Assembly (NCBI GenBank): GCA_015296085.1 | Contig: DVDT01000008.1 | Location: forward strand, 1-52,335 | DNA length: 52,335 bases | From: Trichormus sp. M33_DOE_039 | GTDB lineage: Bacteria > Cyanobacteriota > Cyanobacteriia > Cyanobacteriales > Nostocaceae | Direction of reading: 5' to 3' | Part shown: piece after piece, positions 1 to 8,124 of the stretch | Layout: each line of letters starts with the position of its first letter | Numbering within the stretch: the first letter of the stretch is position 1 | Translations under genes and position numbers: made by a program | Notes under the pieces: generated by a model | The model's input: only the letters and a program-made list of their open reading frames with translations | Told to the model about the DNA's origin: nothing | Databases searched by the model: none

Positions 1-184
1 TGCGGGAGTGGTGCTTCCAGGAGTGGTAGATTCTGGTGCTGTAATATTTCCTGGTGCGGGAGTGGTGCTTCCAGGAGTGGTAGATTCTGGTGCTGTGATA
101 TTTCCTGGTGCGGGAGTGGTGCTTTCAGGAGTGGTAGATTCTGGTGCTGTAATATTTCCTGGTGCGGGAGTGGTGCTTTCAGTA
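1..184. repeat. 54-bp in-frame tandem repeat
   Basis: Three almost identical 54-bp units start at 1, 55 and 109, and a partial fourth starts at 163. The copies differ at only a few bases (gtgcttccagg versus gtgctttcagg). 54 is a multiple of three, so copy number can change without breaking the reading frame of the secreted protein that contains it. The array may continue beyond the window edge. Confidence 0.9.
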
Positions 185-447
185 GGTTGAGTTTCTACTT
201 CGGTGCTACCAGGTGCGCTGGGTGTAGTAACAGGTGTAGTAGATTGATTACCTGTACAACGAGAATTGAGAGGAAAACGTTCACACAGAATCTTAAATCC
301 TTCTGGTGATAATTTGATTTCCGTTGGTGAACTTGTGGATGAGCTATTAGATTGAGCAATTGGGGATTTACTTGATTGAGCTAAAGCCATATTAGCTGTG
401 ATTGCCAAAGTTAGGGCTGTACCAATCAGGGTCAGAGATTTTCCCAT
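1..447 (-). CDS. Secreted protein with Pro/Thr-rich tandem repeats (3' end outside window)
   Basis: The reverse strand reads open from an ATG at 447 to the left edge, giving 149 codons of a longer gene. The first ~23 residues form a signal peptide (MGKSLTLIGTALTLAI, then an A-L-A-Q cleavage-like site). A Ser-rich spacer and a short segment with two cysteines (KILCERFPLNSRC) follow. From about residue 90 the protein turns into 18-residue repeats built on STTPAPGNITAPE, rich in Thr, Pro and Ser. It is therefore probably exported and partly unstructured, as a wall- or sheath-associated linker would be. I do not recognise a family, and the C-terminus cannot be judged. The opposite strand is also open here only because the repeat length is a multiple of three. 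Confidence 0.75.
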   Translation of the reverse strand, partial: MGKSLTLIGTALTLAITANMALAQSSKSPIAQSNSSSTSSPTEIKLSPEGFKILCERFPLNSRCTGNQSTTPVTTPSAPGSTEVETQPTESTTPAPGNITAPESTTPESTTPAPGNITAPESTTPGSTTPAPGNITAPESTTPGSTTPA

Positions 448-893
448 AATTCTGAACTTAACCTCAACGGAAACGGAACACTCGCACCATTAAAACAGAC
501 AATAGATTTTTTGAAAATCTTCCTAAATGAAGATGTTTGCTTTTGTTGTAATGTATGTGGATATGTAAAATTAGTAAAGTTTAAATCATTGTTTTGATGT
601 ATTAAAGTTTAAATTAATACAAAACTAGTGAGTAGTAAATATGGTTATTCTAGAACTTAAGGTGATGTAAAATAAGCATTTTAAAAAATGAATCAAGATT
701 TTAATCTGTGTTAGCTAGTAACTGGTTTTATAAGTAAAATTGCTTAACAGATGAACTATTAATGTAAGATTGAATCGGCAATAATTCCGTATAGCCAATT
801 AATTTTTTGGCTTATGAGTAAAATGGTGTAAGACCAATATAGAGACTGCCATTCGCCCGATTCTTCACTAAACAACCGTGATGTAAACAGCCG
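448..893. other. Intergenic region, divergent promoters expected
   Basis: This AT-rich 446-bp gap separates the leftward secreted-protein gene from the rightward penicillin-binding protein gene. It must hold promoters for both. I see no convincing ORF, RNA gene, operator or repeat in it. Confidence 0.5.
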
Positions 894-3164
894 ATGAACT
901 CTCCCCAACCTCCCCAAAAGCCACAAACTTTACTTGGTCAACTGACTCAAGCAGTACATACGATTCAAGCTAGGGTTGATTTTTCTAAACTGGCACTCAA
1001 GCCTAATGCCAAAGTACCAGAACTCTGGGTGCAGGATGCAGGGGCAGATAAGGCTGAAATTTATCCACTATTGGGCGATCGCTATCTTCTCGGTCGCAGC
1101 TCCAAATCCTGTGATATAGTCATTCGCAATCCCGTTGTCAGCCAAATTCATCTGTCGTTATCGCGTGATTCTTCGCACCGTACCCCCGTTTTCGTCATCA
1201 AAGATGAAAATTCAACCAATGGCATTTATCGTGGTAAACGGCGAGTTAATAATTTAGAACTACGTCATGGTGATATCCTCACCCTAGGCCCACCAGAATT
1301 AGCTGCTTCGGTGCGTCTACAATATGTTGATCCGCCACCTTGGTATGTTAAGGCTGCAACCTGGACAGGTTATGGTGTTGCTGGCGTTAGTGCCTTGTTA
1401 GGATTGGTGATAGGGGTAGAATCTTTAAAATTTAGAGTCCGTCCTCTACCTACAGCTACCCGCGCTCCTGTGGTAGTGTATGCCCGTGATGGTAGTACTC
1501 CTTTACGTGAACCCCGGACTGTAGCTCACGTAGATATGAAGCGTCTAGAAGACTTTGGACGTTATTTACCTGCGGCGGTAGTAGCTTCTGAAGATAGTCG
1601 CTATAACTGGCACATTGGAGTTGACCCTTTGGGTATTCTACGAGCTGTGTTGATCAATAGCCGTAGTGGAGATGTGCAGCAAGGAGCTAGCACCATTACC
1701 CAGCAGGTGGCAAGAAGTTTATTTCGGGATTATGTCGGCGCGCAAGACTCTATAGGACGTAAAATCAGAGAAGCCATTGTTTCCCTGAAGTTAGAAGCTT
1801 TCTACAGTAAAGATGAAATTTTGCTGACTTACTTAAATCGGGTGTTTTTAGGAGCAGATACTTCTGGATTTGAGGATGCAGCTAAATATTACTTTGATAA
1901 GTCAGCCAAAGATTTATCTCTAGCTGAAGCTGCTACATTGGTGGGAATTTTACCTGCTCCCAATGCGTTTAATTTTTGCGGAGATGGGCCAAGGAAACTC
2001 GACGCAGCCGATTACCGTAACCGTGTAATTAAGCGGATGTTGGAGATGGGCAAAATCACCCAAGAAGAAGCTAACCGAGCCAGAAGATCGACGGTACAAG
2101 TCAGTCCTAAAGTTTGTGAGCAACAAGCCAAGACGATCGCTCCTTACTTTTATGATTATGTGTTTCTGGAACTAGAGAATATTCTTGGTGAAGGTGCAGC
2201 TAGAGAAGGAAATTACATTATTGAAACTCAGCTAGACCCCAGAATTCAAGCTCAAGCAGAAGCATCTCTGCAAAATTCAGTCAGCACAGCCGGTTCAGCT
2301 TTTCGTTTTTCGCAAGGGGGACTGGTAACGCTGGACACTAGAACCGGTAGTATTTTAGCTATGGTGGGAGGCACGGACTACCGCCAAAGTCAGTTTAATC
2401 GGGCTGTGCAAGCTAAAAGACAACCAGGCTCTACATTTAAAATTTTTGCCTACGCTCAAGCACTTTTACAAGGTATACCCGCCTCTAGAACTTATTCCTG
2501 CTCCCCTTTAACTTGGCAAGGCTTTACTTATAGGCCTTGTCGTTCAGGTGCAGGTGTGAGTTTAGATATTGCTACTGGTTTAGCACTTTCAGAAAACCCT
2601 ATTGCTTTGCGAGTAGGTAGGGATGTGGGTTTGGATAAGGTGGTGGGGATGGCGCGGCGTTTGGGGGTAAAGTCATCGCTTGACCCTGTACCTGGGTTGA
2701 TATTGGGTCAAAGTGTCGTCAACGTTTTAGAGATGACTGGTGCTTTTGGAGCAATTGGCAATCGGGGTGTGTGGAATCCCCCCCATGCTATCAGTAGAAT
2801 TTTAGACAGCAGTGACTGTAGCGATCGCAATGATTTTAAAACCTGCCGTGTGATTTACTCCTTTGATCAAGACCGAGAAGCAAACAAAAGAGTCCTACCA
2901 ACACCTGTCGCTGATCAGATGACTGATTTAATGCAAGGCGTAATCACGCGTGGTACTGGACGTAGTGCAGCCATCGGACTAGGAGAAGCAGGCAAAACTG
3001 GTACAACCGATAAAAACGTTGATTTGTGGTTTATTGGTTTTATCCCCAGTCGCCGACTAGCCACAGGTATTTGGTTAGGTAACGACAATAACTCCCCCAC
3101 TAATGGAAGTAGCGCACAGGCTGCTCAGTTATGGGGTAATTATATGCGGAGAATTACAAGGTAA
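894..3164 (+). CDS. Class A penicillin-binding protein with N-terminal FHA domain
   Basis: This is a bifunctional peptidoglycan synthase: it polymerises lipid II and cross-links the stem peptides on the outer face of the inner membrane. Residues ~57-143 form an FHA domain (YLLGRSSKSCDIVI, then SQIHLSL and NSTNG), which binds phosphothreonine. One membrane span lies at ~153-175. The GT51 transglycosylase follows, with the catalytic Glu in ASEDSRY (E233) and STITQQVARSLF at 266-277. The transpeptidase has SxxK at S513-K516 (PGSTFK), SEN at 566-568 and KTGTT at 701-705, so all active-site motifs are present. The FHA domain precedes the membrane span and should face the cytoplasm. This suggests control by Ser/Thr kinases, which is inference. 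The start at 894 has no strong ribosome site. Confidence 0.93.
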   Translation: MNSPQPPQKPQTLLGQLTQAVHTIQARVDFSKLALKPNAKVPELWVQDAGADKAEIYPLLGDRYLLGRSSKSCDIVIRNPVVSQIHLSLSRDSSHRTPVFVIKDENSTNGIYRGKRRVNNLELRHGDILTLGPPELAASVRLQYVDPPPWYVKAATWTGYGVAGVSALLGLVIGVESLKFRVRPLPTATRAPVVVYARDGSTPLREPRTVAHVDMKRLEDFGRYLPAAVVASEDSRYNWHIGVDPLGILRAVLINSRSGDVQQGASTITQQVARSLFRDYVGAQDSIGRKIREAIVSLKLEAFYSKDEILLTYLNRVFLGADTSGFEDAAKYYFDKSAKDLSLAEAATLVGILPAPNAFNFCGDGPRKLDAADYRNRVIKRMLEMGKITQEEANRARRSTVQVSPKVCEQQAKTIAPYFYDYVFLELENILGEGAAREGNYIIETQLDPRIQAQAEASLQNSVSTAGSAFRFSQGGLVTLDTRTGSILAMVGGTDYRQSQFNRAVQAKRQPGSTFKIFAYAQALLQGIPASRTYSCSPLTWQGFTYRPCRSGAGVSLDIATGLALSENPIALRVGRDVGLDKVVGMARRLGVKSSLDPVPGLILGQSVVNVLEMTGAFGAIGNRGVWNPPHAISRILDSSDCSDRNDFKTCRVIYSFDQDREANKRVLPTPVADQMTDLMQGVITRGTGRSAAIGLGEAGKTGTTDKNVDLWFIGFIPSRRLATGIWLGNDNNSPTNGSSAQAAQLWGNYMRRITR

Positions 3165-3210
3165 GTTGGGTAATGGGCATTGGGGAGACACTGCGTTGGG
3201 CGGGCAATGC

Positions 3211-3326
3211 CCGACTTGTAGCAAGTGTCGTCAGCTTTGCCGACTTGTAGCAACCGCCGTCATTGGATTTTTCCCCTGCTGCCCCTAATTCCCAATCCCC
3301 AATCCCCAGTCCCCAATCCCCAATCA
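3211..3326. repeat. Direct repeat and STRR heptamer array
   Basis: CCGACTTGTAGCAA occurs at 3211-3224 and again at 3240-3253 (29-bp period). Between 3282 and 3326 there is a run of CCCCAAT/CCCCAGT heptamers, the STRR type known from heterocystous cyanobacteria. The array reaches the 3' end of the DUF4335 gene and fills the gap between two convergent genes. Confidence 0.8.
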
Positions 3327-4817
3327 CTGATATCCCTGCCAAGGGGTAACTTCTAATTGACCGCTTGGCTTGAAAATAACTTGGAAGTGAGCTAAAGCTT
3401 CCTTATTGTTAGGTGCGGCTGAATTTGAACCGTAAACAGCTTGGAATATCTTGGGTAAGGGGGTTTCCCGGAAATAGTCAAAAGCTACTTGATTCAAGGG
3501 TTCATAATCGGCGATTATACCGTCTTTATTTGTAGCAACTCGATACTTCAAATCTTTGTTAAAGGTGGGAGTACCACTCCAATTTTGCCGGACTGTATCG
3601 TAAAGTTTTTGATTTAAAGTTTTGATGGTATTGGACTCAGTAATTTTTGTCCCAATTACTTCTGGGGTTCTCGCATATCCCCGCCAAGGACTGACCTCGA
3701 GTACGCCTTTGCTAGTAAACACGACTTTAAACTGAGCAATTGGTTCATTAGTGATGGGAGGACGTTTAGCCGGACTGTAAATTAAGTTGGGTAAGGGCGT
3801 TAATTCTATACCTTGGTTTGCCTCTTTGTTAACAGCTTTATAACCCACAATTGAGCCGTCAGCAGCCACGCCTACACGATAAACTAAATCCTGTTTGACT
3901 CCTGCACGGCTATTCCACGCGGGTTCAATCTGATTCCACACCTGTCGATTGAGAGCCTTGAGTTGAGAGGGATCAGTAATTTCATTAACATTACTCAACA
4001 GTGTCTCTAAATCTTTGACTGCTGTTGGAGACGTAGTTTCTGTAGGCGTAGTTATGGGAGTTGTGGTGGTGGGTGTAGGTGTGGGTGTGGATTGAGCTAT
4101 GGGTGTAGCTGTGGGAGTTTGCTCTGTGATGGGTGCTGTTGTTGATGCAGTCGTGGGAGTGGTAGTTGGGGTAGTAGAACTAGAACTTTGCTCTTGTGGC
4201 TTAGTTTCTGGGGGACGTATTTCTGGCGCGGGAATGACGCTGAGAGCGATCGCTGCCACAGCTAAACTAGAAATACCAATAGTTGCAGGGACGGCTTGTT
4301 TGATAATGGCTTGACTAGCACCGCCATAACGTCTAGTAACTGGCTGGAGTTCTAAAGATAATTCCGGTAAAGTTTGGGTGTCAGCAAAAAATTGATCTAC
4401 TGCTTCCACTAAATCAAACAACTGCACTGTATTCAAATCAATTTGAATGGGTTGTTGATTATAGTTAGAACCAGAATTAAATTCGTCTGGTGCGTTCTCA
4501 GCGTGAACGATCAGCCTGTGGCGGTTAGCGTCTATTTTTTGCAACTCCACTAACTCTGAGTCTTGATTATGTGCTTGAGGATTTGGCACATGGCTTAAAA
4601 ATTCTTGTGCATAACCACTGACTGCTCTCACCAAACTTTCAAAAAATTCTCTTCCTCCCACTAGGGGTTGATTGTGGTTAGAAATATAGCATTCTGCATT
4701 TACTAATATTGACAGTTCAGGGCGCAGTTCTTGAAAGTGTGCGCCTCTGGTAGCATCACTTAATCCCTCTAAAAGCAATGTACAATTAGGCAAACTGTAC
4801 TTACGTTGAATATTCAT
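3324..4817 (-). CDS. DUF4335-type membrane protein with duplicated C-terminal domain
   Basis: The N-terminus (MNIQRKYSLPNCTLLLEGLS) matches what I recall of the cyanobacterial DUF4335 family, whose function is unknown. Residues 1-165 form the soluble DUF part. A hydrophobic span lies at ~176-197, then a Thr/Pro/Ser-rich linker at ~200-266. Two related ~100-residue modules follow, at ~286-382 and ~398-497. Each begins with a Leu-Asn-rich helix (LKALNRQVWNQ and IKTLNQKLYDT), contains a DLxYRV strand, and ends in an LEVxPWxGY motif. The linker probably carries the repeated modules across the membrane. The gene overlaps the upstream DUF3038 gene by four bases, so the two are translationally coupled. 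Confidence 0.8.
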   Translation of the reverse strand: MNIQRKYSLPNCTLLLEGLSDATRGAHFQELRPELSILVNAECYISNHNQPLVGGREFFESLVRAVSGYAQEFLSHVPNPQAHNQDSELVELQKIDANRHRLIVHAENAPDEFNSGSNYNQQPIQIDLNTVQLFDLVEAVDQFFADTQTLPELSLELQPVTRRYGGASQAIIKQAVPATIGISSLAVAAIALSVIPAPEIRPPETKPQEQSSSSTTPTTTPTTASTTAPITEQTPTATPIAQSTPTPTPTTTTPITTPTETTSPTAVKDLETLLSNVNEITDPSQLKALNRQVWNQIEPAWNSRAGVKQDLVYRVGVAADGSIVGYKAVNKEANQGIELTPLPNLIYSPAKRPPITNEPIAQFKVVFTSKGVLEVSPWRGYARTPEVIGTKITESNTIKTLNQKLYDTVRQNWSGTPTFNKDLKYRVATNKDGIIADYEPLNQVAFDYFRETPLPKIFQAVYGSNSAAPNNKEALAHFQVIFKPSGQLEVTPWQGYQ

Positions 4818-5440
4818 TCTACTTCACCGTCAAATAGACTAATCCAGAAACGCTGCATTCCAGCTGTACCAGTACAAAATAGCAATTGTCCTAGCAAATT
4901 TATTGCTAATTCATTTAATTTTTCATCAGAATTTACAGCCAACGCACCAAAACGGCGAGCGTTCATTCTACTTTTGAAATGCGCTCTAAACCTTTCTAGG
5001 TAATTAGATAGACGTAAATTCTGTTCAAGGGGAATTTGCTTGTCGTTCATCTGTTGACAAATCATCAGCATTTGGCGAATGACAACTGTTAACCGCCGAG
5101 CGATGTAGCAGGCAATGACGACTAAAGCTTTGGCTTCCATAATTGTTAAAGGGCGGCGAATATGCGCTCTTCTGATGGGGTTAGAACTACGCATCCGCCA
5201 TAGATTCACCCTATCCTTGACAATGCCTTTCAAATCTAATTCTTCAGCAAAAGTCAGGATGGCTTCAGAACCACCCAATTCTAAAGCTTCAATCGCCAGT
5301 AAGATGAGATCAATTTGCAATCTAGTTCTAGCCGGACATCCCTGTCCAGCGATCGCAGGATCTGGTAATGTGTCCAAAATCATCGGCAGTGATGGGGGGT
5401 TTGGACTATTGAACGGCGTTAAGCTTGCAGAAACATTCAT
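4814..5440 (-). CDS. DUF3038 family protein
   Basis: This 208-residue protein resembles the cyanobacterial DUF3038 family (function unknown). It is mainly helical. After a Pro/Ser-rich leader (~1-25) comes LQIDLILLAIEALELGGSEA, then an Arg-rich stretch (NPIRRAHIRRPLTIMEAKAL) and a helical end. No catalytic motif is visible and there is no signal peptide. Its stop overlaps the start of the DUF4335 gene (ATGA, 4814-4817). DUF3038 and DUF4335 genes are commonly neighbours in cyanobacteria, as I recall, so a shared complex is a reasonable inference. The alternative start MILDTLPDP (residue 20) is possible. Confidence 0.75.
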   Translation of the reverse strand: MNVSASLTPFNSPNPPSLPMILDTLPDPAIAGQGCPARTRLQIDLILLAIEALELGGSEAILTFAEELDLKGIVKDRVNLWRMRSSNPIRRAHIRRPLTIMEAKALVVIACYIARRLTVVIRQMLMICQQMNDKQIPLEQNLRLSNYLERFRAHFKSRMNARRFGALAVNSDEKLNELAINLLGQLLFCTGTAGMQRFWISLFDGEVE

Positions 5441-5883
5441 TCTATAAAATACCCTGTGCGGTTCTAATAGACTAGGTAAAACTAGTACAACTAATTTAAG
5501 ATAAACAGCTAAAAATCGAGATTAAACTTGTAGCCATAACAAGTCTAATGGATATATACAATACTTACTGCTTCTACTCCCAGGTTAACCTTTACGTAAA
5601 TTTAAGTTTTTAAAGCATAATATTACTCTCTTGTTGTATGGGTATTAATCTATCTTCAGCTTGGTGTAGATTCGCAATATCGTCAATGGATGATGGCACG
5701 CATACTATAATCCCAAGCGTATGACATTATAGTGTACGATTTTTCAGGTAACTGGGGAAAAGAGGCAAGGAGGCAGGGGAAGCAGGGGTGCAAGGGAGGA
5801 TTTTTCCCAATACCCTTATTCTTGTCCCATATCTCATATCTAATCCCCAGTCACCAGTCCCCAGTCCCCAGTCCCCAATAATT
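5441..5883. other. Divergent intergenic region with STRR array
   Basis: This 443-bp gap lies between the DUF3038 gene (leftward) and apt (rightward). A purine-rich stretch (about 5755-5800) is followed at 5842-5879 by heptamers of CCCCAGT/CACCAGT type that end five bases before the apt ATG. Promoters for both genes must lie here, but I cannot place them reliably. Confidence 0.6.
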
Positions 5884-6402
5884 ATGGATTTAAAATCTCT
5901 AATTCGCGACATTCCAGATTTTCCTAAGCCCGGAATTATGTTTCGGGATATCACTACTTTACTGCGCGATCGCGAAGGATTGCGCTGTACTATTGACTTT
6001 TTAACAGAAAAATGTATTGAATCTGGTTTTGAGGTTGATTATGTTGCGGGTATGGAGTCACGGGGGTTCATTTTTGGAACGCCGTTAGCTTATAGATTAG
6101 GTGCTGGTTTCATCCCTGTCCGCAAAAAAGGCAAGTTGCCAGCAGCAGTTCATGCTGTGGAATATCAACTAGAGTATGGTACTGACTGTTTAGAAGTACA
6201 TCAAGATGCGTTACATCCAGGTAGTCGAGTCTTGATTGTAGATGATTTGATTGCTACTGGAGGAACAGCCAGTGCGACAGCTCAATTAGTCCAGCAGATA
6301 GGCTGCGAATTAGTTGGCTTTGGGTTTATTATCGAGCTACGAGATTTACAAGGGCGCAAGAATTTGCCAGATGTGCCAATTATTTCTCTAGTTGAATATT
6401 AG
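5884..6402 (+). CDS. apt: Adenine phosphoribosyltransferase
   Basis: The enzyme salvages adenine with PRPP to make AMP in the cytosol. The 172-residue protein has the family start ([20 protein letters not shown]), the substrate segment [18 protein letters not shown], and the PRPP-binding loop [14 protein letters not shown]. The frame stays open upstream to 5788, but those 32 residues are translated STRR repeat ([12 protein letters not shown]). The start at 5884 gives the normal family length. The ATG sits directly behind the heptamer array with no visible Shine-Dalgarno sequence, so translation may be leaderless-like or weakly initiated. The next gene starts about 110 bp downstream on the same strand and is unrelated. 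Confidence 0.95.
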   Translation: MDLKSLIRDIPDFPKPGIMFRDITTLLRDREGLRCTIDFLTEKCIESGFEVDYVAGMESRGFIFGTPLAYRLGAGFIPVRKKGKLPAAVHAVEYQLEYGTDCLEVHQDALHPGSRVLIVDDLIATGGTASATAQLVQQIGCELVGFGFIIELRDLQGRKNLPDVPIISLVEY

Positions 6403-6510
6403 TCCAGAGTCCACAGTTTCACAGTTGACTCATAACCAAACAATAACCAAATAAACACTTCTCAGGTTGATTGAGGGGAATTGTTAATTTTAAATGCGGA
6501 GCAAAGCAGC

Positions 6511-7551
6511 GTGACTTCTACACGAATTTCTGGGGATAGAATTCTGGACTGGTTGGTTAGGTTAATCACCAGCGAAACATTTCTTTATGTTGTGAAACGG
6601 ATATTGCAGTCGCTTTTAACTCTCTTGTTAGCATCAGCGTTGACGTTTTTCATCATGAAATTATCCCCAGGGAATTATGTAGATACACTGCGCGCTAATC
6701 CAAAAATTTCTCCAGAGAGAGTTGCAGAACTAATCAAGCAATTTGGTTTAGATAAGCCTTGGACAGAACAATATAGATTATGGTTGTGGCGCATTATCAC
6801 CAAGGGTGATTTTGGTACAAGTTTTGTTTACCAGCGTTCAGTCGCGTCGCTATTGTGGGAGAGAGTACCGGCTACTTTAATGTTGGCGATCGCATCTTTA
6901 ATTGTCACCTGGGCGATCGCAATTCCTTTGGGGATTTTGGCGGCTGTCAAACAAAACAAAGCCACAGATAGAATTTTGCAGGTGATTAGCTACACCGGCC
7001 AAGGATTTCCGAGTTTCATTACTGTTCTATGCCTATTAATATTTGCCCAATATACCGCGCCTCTATTCCCCGTCGGTGGAATGACTAGCATTGACCATTC
7101 AGATTTATCTTGGTTCGGTAAAATCTTGGATGTTGTCTGGCACATGATTTTACCCACTATTGCTTTGAGTATCACTAGTTTCGCTGGATTACAACGCATC
7201 ATGCGCGGCGAATTATTAGATGTACTGCGGCAAGATTACATCCAAACTGCGCGCGCCAAAGGACTTCCAGAAAATCGTGTGATTTACGTTCATGCTTTGC
7301 GTAATGCCATCAACCCTTTGATTACTTTGTTAGGCTTTGAGTTAGCAGGGTTATTAGGTGGTGCATTTATCGCCGAACAGTTCTTTAACTGGCCAGGTTT
7401 AGGTAGATTAACTTTACAGGCAGTAATTGCTAAAGACCAATATCTAGTTATGGCTAGTCTAGTTATGAGTGCCGTATTGCTGAATGTAGGCAACCTTATG
7501 GCAGACTTATTACTTAAAGTAGCCGACCCCCGCATTCGTCTAGATTCATAG
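6511..7551 (+). CDS. ABC transporter permease, DppB/OppB type
   Basis: This is an inner-membrane permease of the peptide/nickel ABC importer class. Several hydrophobic spans are visible: YVVKRILQSLLTLLLASALT near the start, then MLAIASLIVTWAIAIPLGIL, and three more towards the C-terminus. The EAA loop that contacts the ATPase is present (DYIQTARAKGLPENRVIYVH). The N-terminal KLSPGN segment is typical of DppB. I chose GTG at 6511 because GGAG lies nine bases upstream; a TTG at 6481 would add ten residues. Neither a binding protein, a second permease nor an ATPase is nearby, so this subunit must work with partners encoded elsewhere, as happens often in cyanobacteria. Substrate unknown. Confidence 0.9.
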   Translation: MTSTRISGDRILDWLVRLITSETFLYVVKRILQSLLTLLLASALTFFIMKLSPGNYVDTLRANPKISPERVAELIKQFGLDKPWTEQYRLWLWRIITKGDFGTSFVYQRSVASLLWERVPATLMLAIASLIVTWAIAIPLGILAAVKQNKATDRILQVISYTGQGFPSFITVLCLLIFAQYTAPLFPVGGMTSIDHSDLSWFGKILDVVWHMILPTIALSITSFAGLQRIMRGELLDVLRQDYIQTARAKGLPENRVIYVHALRNAINPLITLLGFELAGLLGGAFIAEQFFNWPGLGRLTLQAVIAKDQYLVMASLVMSAVLLNVGNLMADLLLKVADPRIRLDS

Positions 7552-7607
7552 TTATTAGTCATTAGTCATCAGTTTTTCTCCGCCTACATACCTAGTTCCC
7601 AGCCCCC

Positions 7608-7889
7608 ATGCTCTCCGAAGTCTATTACATTCTGCGTTCTCAAGCTGACGGTCGTTATCTCACTGCCCGTCCTGGTGAAGACGCATCCGTTTATTTATTA
7701 CTCTTTCGAGAAAATTTTGATGCCCTTAGCTATCTCAACACCCATGCACCAGAGGTAGTAAATCGTTTTGCTGTAGAGTCTCTTCCGAGTACGCAGTTAG
7801 GAAGTTTGCTTAAACGTTGGGGTTTCACGGGTGTAGGAATCGTAACCGATCCTTTGTTACCTAAGGTGGATTTTTTACAACACCGCTAA
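7608..7889 (+). CDS. Small conserved-looking protein of unknown function
   Basis: This 93-residue protein begins MLSEVYYILRSQADGRYLTA. I do not recognise its family. It has no signal peptide or membrane span and looks like a small alpha/beta fold (strand YYILRS, helix FRENFDALSYLNTH, strand GVGIVTD). It sits 56 bp behind the permease gene, separated by an STRR-like TTAGTCAT stretch that runs almost to the ATG, and no Shine-Dalgarno sequence is visible. Gene-like composition and the clean, unshadowed frame support that it is real. Confidence 0.6.
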   Translation: MLSEVYYILRSQADGRYLTARPGEDASVYLLLFRENFDALSYLNTHAPEVVNRFAVESLPSTQLGSLLKRWGFTGVGIVTDPLLPKVDFLQHR

Positions 7890-7937
7890 GTAATTATTGG
7901 CAAATAAGGAAGAAGTAGAAAAAATCAGAATAACCTC

Positions 7938-8020
7938 AGATAACCTGAGTTCGGGATAATAAGTCCCCAAAACCCTTGCTCTCTCACTGTTCGGTCTAAA
8001 AGTTCTGTTTTAACTTATTG
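7938..8020. repeat. Dispersed repeat, copy 1
   Basis: The segment starting TAACCTGAGTTCGGGATAA (7941) and running through CTGTTCGGTCTAAAAG to about 8020 is closely matched by a second copy near the right end of the window (52192-52280). The two copies sit in unrelated intergenic regions. They could be remnants or solo ends of an insertion sequence; no transposase is next to this one. Confidence 0.7.
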
Positions 8021-8028
8021 ATAAAACA

Positions 8029-8054
8029 AATCCCCCATTTTGTGATGGGGGATT
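8029..8054 (-). terminator. Rho-independent terminator of purF
   Basis: A perfect 10-bp inverted repeat (AATCCCCCAT / ATGGGGGATT, six-base loop) lies 70 bp beyond the purF stop. Read on the minus strand it is followed by TTGTTTTATC, a U-rich tail, so it should end the purL-purF transcript. Confidence 0.8.
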
Positions 8055-8124
8055 GCAGTCAACATAACAGTAGGCAATGGTGAATTGGGTGAATTAGCCT
8101 TACCCTTATCCTATTTCCTACCCT

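Noticed and set aside
1-184. CRISPR array
   Set aside because: The units are directly adjacent, without spacers, and encode protein repeats.
8-190. Plus-strand ORF across the 54-bp repeats
   Set aside because: It is the mirror of the repeats of the minus-strand secreted protein, which has a signal peptide and continues past the repeats.
5788-5883. N-terminal extension of apt
   Set aside because: The 32 residues are translated heptamer repeat and exceed the normal family length.
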